Assembly (NCBI RefSeq): GCF_003148845.1
Contig: NZ_QGHA01000005.1
Coordinates: 428,795-492,794, forward strand
Reading direction: 5' to 3'
Source: Mucilaginibacter oryzae
GTDB taxonomy: Bacteria; Bacteroidota; Bacteroidia; Sphingobacteriales; Sphingobacteriaceae
DNA: 64,000 nt
The notes under the pieces were generated by a model, which was not told the origin of the DNA, did not search any database, and was given only the letters and a program-made list of their open reading frames with translations. Positions 61,983 to 64,000 of this stretch are shown one piece after another. Position numbers and translations under genes: made by a program. Each line of letters starts with the position of its first letter. The stretch's first letter is position 1.

Positions 61983-63146
61983 TTATGATATCGAAGTGGG
62001 CTCATCTTCAATTTTCGTCACCATCCAGATCATCATACCCGCGAAACCTGCTACCACAAAAAATGATACCTGTAAATTTGTTACCTGGCCTATAAATCCA
62101 ACTATAGGTGGAACAATTACAAAACCAAGGTACCCTACGGTAGATATTGCCGCCAGGGCCTGGCTGCTGTTCATTGTTTTCGATTTACCAGCCATGTTAA
62201 ATACCAACGGCACTACGCAAGACACTCCGATACCTATCATCCCATATCCTAAATAAACGGTAAAAGTGAATGGCAAAAATACAGTTACGAGTAAACCTGC
62301 AAACACCAGCATGGCGCTGTAGTTTAGAACCTTTTTTATGCCCACAGATGTTACTACCCTATCGCCTGCAAACCGGCCGATAGTCATGCTAACCATGTAA
62401 ACCACAAAACCAGCTTCGGCAAAAGCTTTAGTGGCATGTACTACTTTTTCAAAGTATACGCCGCTCCAATCGTATAGCGTATTTTCGCAAGCCATAGAAG
62501 CGAACGAGATCAGCGCGAATTTAAGCAGATGCTTATCAGGCATCGAAAATACCGACTTACCCGGAGTTGCCGCCGGGCGATAGTCATAAGCGTTGGGATA
62601 AAAAATCGCCGAAAATATCATCAGCACGATCCCTACACCTAACAAATGATATGAGGTGGCAATATTAAATAATACCATCAGGTACCCCACTGCAGCTCCG
62701 CTAAAACCCGCGAGGCTCCAGATACCATGCATCGTAACAATGATCGATCTGTCGTATAATTTTTGCAAGCCCACGGCCTGGGCGTTCATAGATAAACCTA
62801 ATATATTACGAGTTGAACCAATAAAGAATGTCACTAACATCAACTGCCACATGTAAGCGGTGAAGCCAGGTAAACAAACAACCGCGCAAAAAGCTACAGC
62901 GCCTATCATCATCATGAGGCGACTGCTGAAATGTTTGATCATTTTTGATGTTAAAGGCATCGTGAGCATTAACCCGACAGGCATGGCCAACAGCACCAAA
63001 CCCAGTTGGGCTTCATTTAAGTTAAGCTGATTTTTGATGGATGGTATCCGCGAGGCCCATGATGAATATCCGAAGCCCGAAATAAAAAAGAATACACTGT
63101 TGGCGATCCGCATTTTTGATCTGCCCGCAGCCGTTAGCTCGTCCAT
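61983..63146 (-). CDS. Major facilitator superfamily transporter
   Basis: 387 residues with twelve predicted hydrophobic helices. A basic motif LTSKMIKHFSSRLMMMIG sits in the loop 2-3 position (motif A degenerate). It resembles FucP/YbjJ-like sugar transporters in its helix-1 segment (FFISGFGYSSWASRIPSIKNQLNLNEAQLGLV), which is typical of the YbjJ group. The substrate is unknown. It lies next to the DinB gene, with no clear operon partner. Confidence 0.9.
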   Translation of the reverse strand: MDELTAAGRSKMRIANSVFFFISGFGYSSWASRIPSIKNQLNLNEAQLGLVLLAMPVGLMLTMPLTSKMIKHFSSRLMMMIGAVAFCAVVCLPGFTAYMWQLMLVTFFIGSTRNILGLSMNAQAVGLQKLYDRSIIVTMHGIWSLAGFSGAAVGYLMVLFNIATSYHLLGVGIVLMIFSAIFYPNAYDYRPAATPGKSVFSMPDKHLLKFALISFASMACENTLYDWSGVYFEKVVHATKAFAEAGFVVYMVSMTIGRFAGDRVVTSVGIKKVLNYSAMLVFAGLLVTVFLPFTFTVYLGYGMIGIGVSCVVPLVFNMAGKSKTMNSSQALAAISTVGYLGFVIVPPIVGFIGQVTNLQVSFFVVAGFAGMMIWMVTKIEDEPTSIS

Positions 63147-63203
63147 TCGGCCAATTTAGGGACAAATTGCCTGTATAGATGCTGATATTGCAATTAAATG
63201 CTT

Positions 63204-63374
63204 TTACATGCAGGGCTGTAACTCGCCGCAGGGGTTGTTTTTAGGTTCCGGCTTATGGAAAACTTTGTTAAAACCCTGTTGTACATAAGTTAAGCCTAAA
63301 TTTAAAAGTGCCGATACCTGCAACGGCGTTGTATCAGGTAAAGTAAGTGATATGAGGTGTGATAGCAGTTTCAT
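63204..63374 (-). CDS. Possible small ORF (56 residues)
   Basis: Starts MKLLSHLISLTLPDTT and ends with NNPCGELQPCM. The frame is clean and has a plausible start. The composition is ordinary for this genome, but no homology is known to me. The nearest upstream gene on this strand is the decayed transposase. Treat as tentative. Confidence 0.4.
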   Translation of the reverse strand: MKLLSHLISLTLPDTTPLQVSALLNLGLTYVQQGFNKVFHKPEPKNNPCGELQPCM

Positions 63375-63507
63375 GATTGTATTATCGTTTCCTGCTGCAA
63401 AAATGCTACAATGATTTTGAAAAATAATTGATGTAGATTAATAACTGACGTTGCGCAGATAATTGCGGGAGAGTATGATAAAGGTTTGACAATGAAAAAA
63501 ACCTCAC

Positions 63508-63690
63508 CTAATCCTCTCCGAAGGAGACGACGACTTGAAAAGGTGATAAGTCGACTGTAAATCGCTGTATAATTAAAGAACCAAATACTGGTTCAACCGT
63601 ACTCGACCGAAGCATCATCATCTGCTTACCTTTGGGGCTTTCCACCCGCCGTTGCATATAGTCGTAATGGTTGATCCGCAGAATCGATCA
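63508..63690 (-). pseudogene. IS1182-like transposase remnant
   Basis: On the minus strand a frame of about 60 codons reads YDYMQRRVESPKGKQMMMLR and then STVEPVFGSL. The latter matches the C-terminal STVEPVFG motif of IS1182-family (DDE, IS1182/ISL3-type) transposases. No intact N-terminal catalytic part is present, and the end of the frame has lost the usual AHKCMLMAA-type tail. The right flank merges into a CCTCAC-type repeat near 63501. A decayed insertion sequence is inferred. Confidence 0.65.
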
Positions 63691-63789
63691 CTTTTTTTTA
63701 ATTTTAAGTGTTGATTTGTAGCGGAAATTAAATGGAGTATTGTTCCCTAACTCTCCGCATCAAGTGTATAAAGTTTTTTTAAAACGCCT

Positions 63790-63828
63790 CAAATCATAGT
63801 ATTTGTGGCGTTTCTTGTTTACAGGCAC
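63790..63828. terminator. Strong hairpin, probable terminator
   Basis: Two arms AAACGCC-TCAAAT and ATTTG-TGGCGTTT pair around CATAG, with T-rich flanks on both strands. It lies 18 bases from the stop of the partial minus-strand ORF. Confidence 0.65.
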
Positions 63829-63845
63829 ACATCTAAACCTAATAC

Positions 63846-64000
63846 TCATCTTCTGATCGAACCGTCATGCGATACCTTTTTCGGATTCCTAAACTTAGTC
63901 TCACGAAATCGCTTATTAAACGCTAATTGCCAAAGCGCGAAACAGAACCAATAACTTGCTAACTCCCGCAACCGCTTCCATGCTTTCCGATACCGCCTAT
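63846..64000 (-). CDS. C-terminal fragment of an unknown basic protein, runs off the window
   Basis: An open minus-strand frame enters at the right edge and ends at 63846; about 50 residues are visible, rich in Arg, Lys and aromatics (RRYRKAWKRLRELASYWFCF). It ends just before the hairpin at 63790-63828, which supports a genuine gene. No family is recognised. Confidence 0.4.
   Translation of the reverse strand, partial: RRYRKAWKRLRELASYWFCFALWQLAFNKRFRETKFRNPKKVSHDGSIRR

Overview
The window looks like chromosomal DNA of a Bacteroidota, most likely a Sphingobacteriaceae close to Mucilaginibacter or Pedobacter. The genus is inferred. The support is a SusD-type lipoprotein, a CRTAC1/UnbV FG-GAP protein, the futalosine menaquinone pathway (mqnC), a Bacteroidota GlmU-like protein, type B ribosomal protein L31, PurK/PurE, many signal peptides and lipoproteins, and TAnnTTTG-type -7 promoter elements. 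No rRNA, tRNA, CRISPR array, prophage or conjugative module was seen. The only transposon trace is a decayed IS1182-like remnant near the right end.

Layout. 1-5.6 kb: the end of a SusD-like gene, a large FG-GAP/ASPIC-UnbV protein and a vanadium haloperoxidase-type protein. 5.7-13.5 kb: threonine aldolase, a glycine-rich secreted protein, a fasciclin protein, small membrane proteins, nuoB-nuoA (minus strand), a BaiN-like flavoprotein head to head with nuoA, and a glycosyltransferase. 13.9-21 kb: purK, a four-helix-bundle gene inside an inverted repeat, purE, yqgE, pdxH-nuoC, a palindromic repeat array, a JmjC/cupin protein and nuoD. 21-25.7 kb: an ECF sigma factor followed by a membrane-anchored trypsin-like protease with an anti-sigma-like N-terminus, then small lipoproteins and stress-type small proteins. 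25.7-32.6 kb: a ModF-like double ABC ATPase, mqnC, scpB, an acidic small protein, an XRE regulator, and an Rrf2 regulator with its probable target oxidoreductase. 32.7-39.5 kb: prmA, tpiA, a GlmU-like protein, rpmE2, methylmalonyl-CoA epimerase and iscS-iscU-iscA. 39.6-54.2 kb: NTF2-like and SDR proteins, an acyl-CoA ligase, DUF763, DUF4142, an SF1 helicase, an LLM flavoenzyme, an alpha/beta hydrolase, and GH9 and GH20 glycosidases. 54.4-63.1 kb: an RND efflux operon (adaptor, pump, outer membrane factor) with a TetR regulator and repeated operator-like palindromes, then DinB and an MFS transporter. 63.2-64 kb: a small ORF, the transposase remnant and a partial ORF running off the end.

Functional links visible here: complex I genes are scattered (nuoAB, nuoC and nuoD at three places). 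The Rrf2 gene and its neighbour each carry a TGTAA-N9-TTACA site in front. The tetR gene and the efflux region share paired TTTAAC-N3-GTTAAA sites. The sigma factor and the protease form a two-gene unit.

The most unusual property is the intergenic space. At least eight gaps hold inverted repeats whose arms abut or overlap stop codons. The arms are built of short recurring words and mostly differ in sequence from gap to gap. One of these structures encloses a four-helix-bundle (23S IVS-type) gene that splits purK from purE. Several dispersed palindromic repeat families and a 137-bp palindromic tandem repeat add to this.
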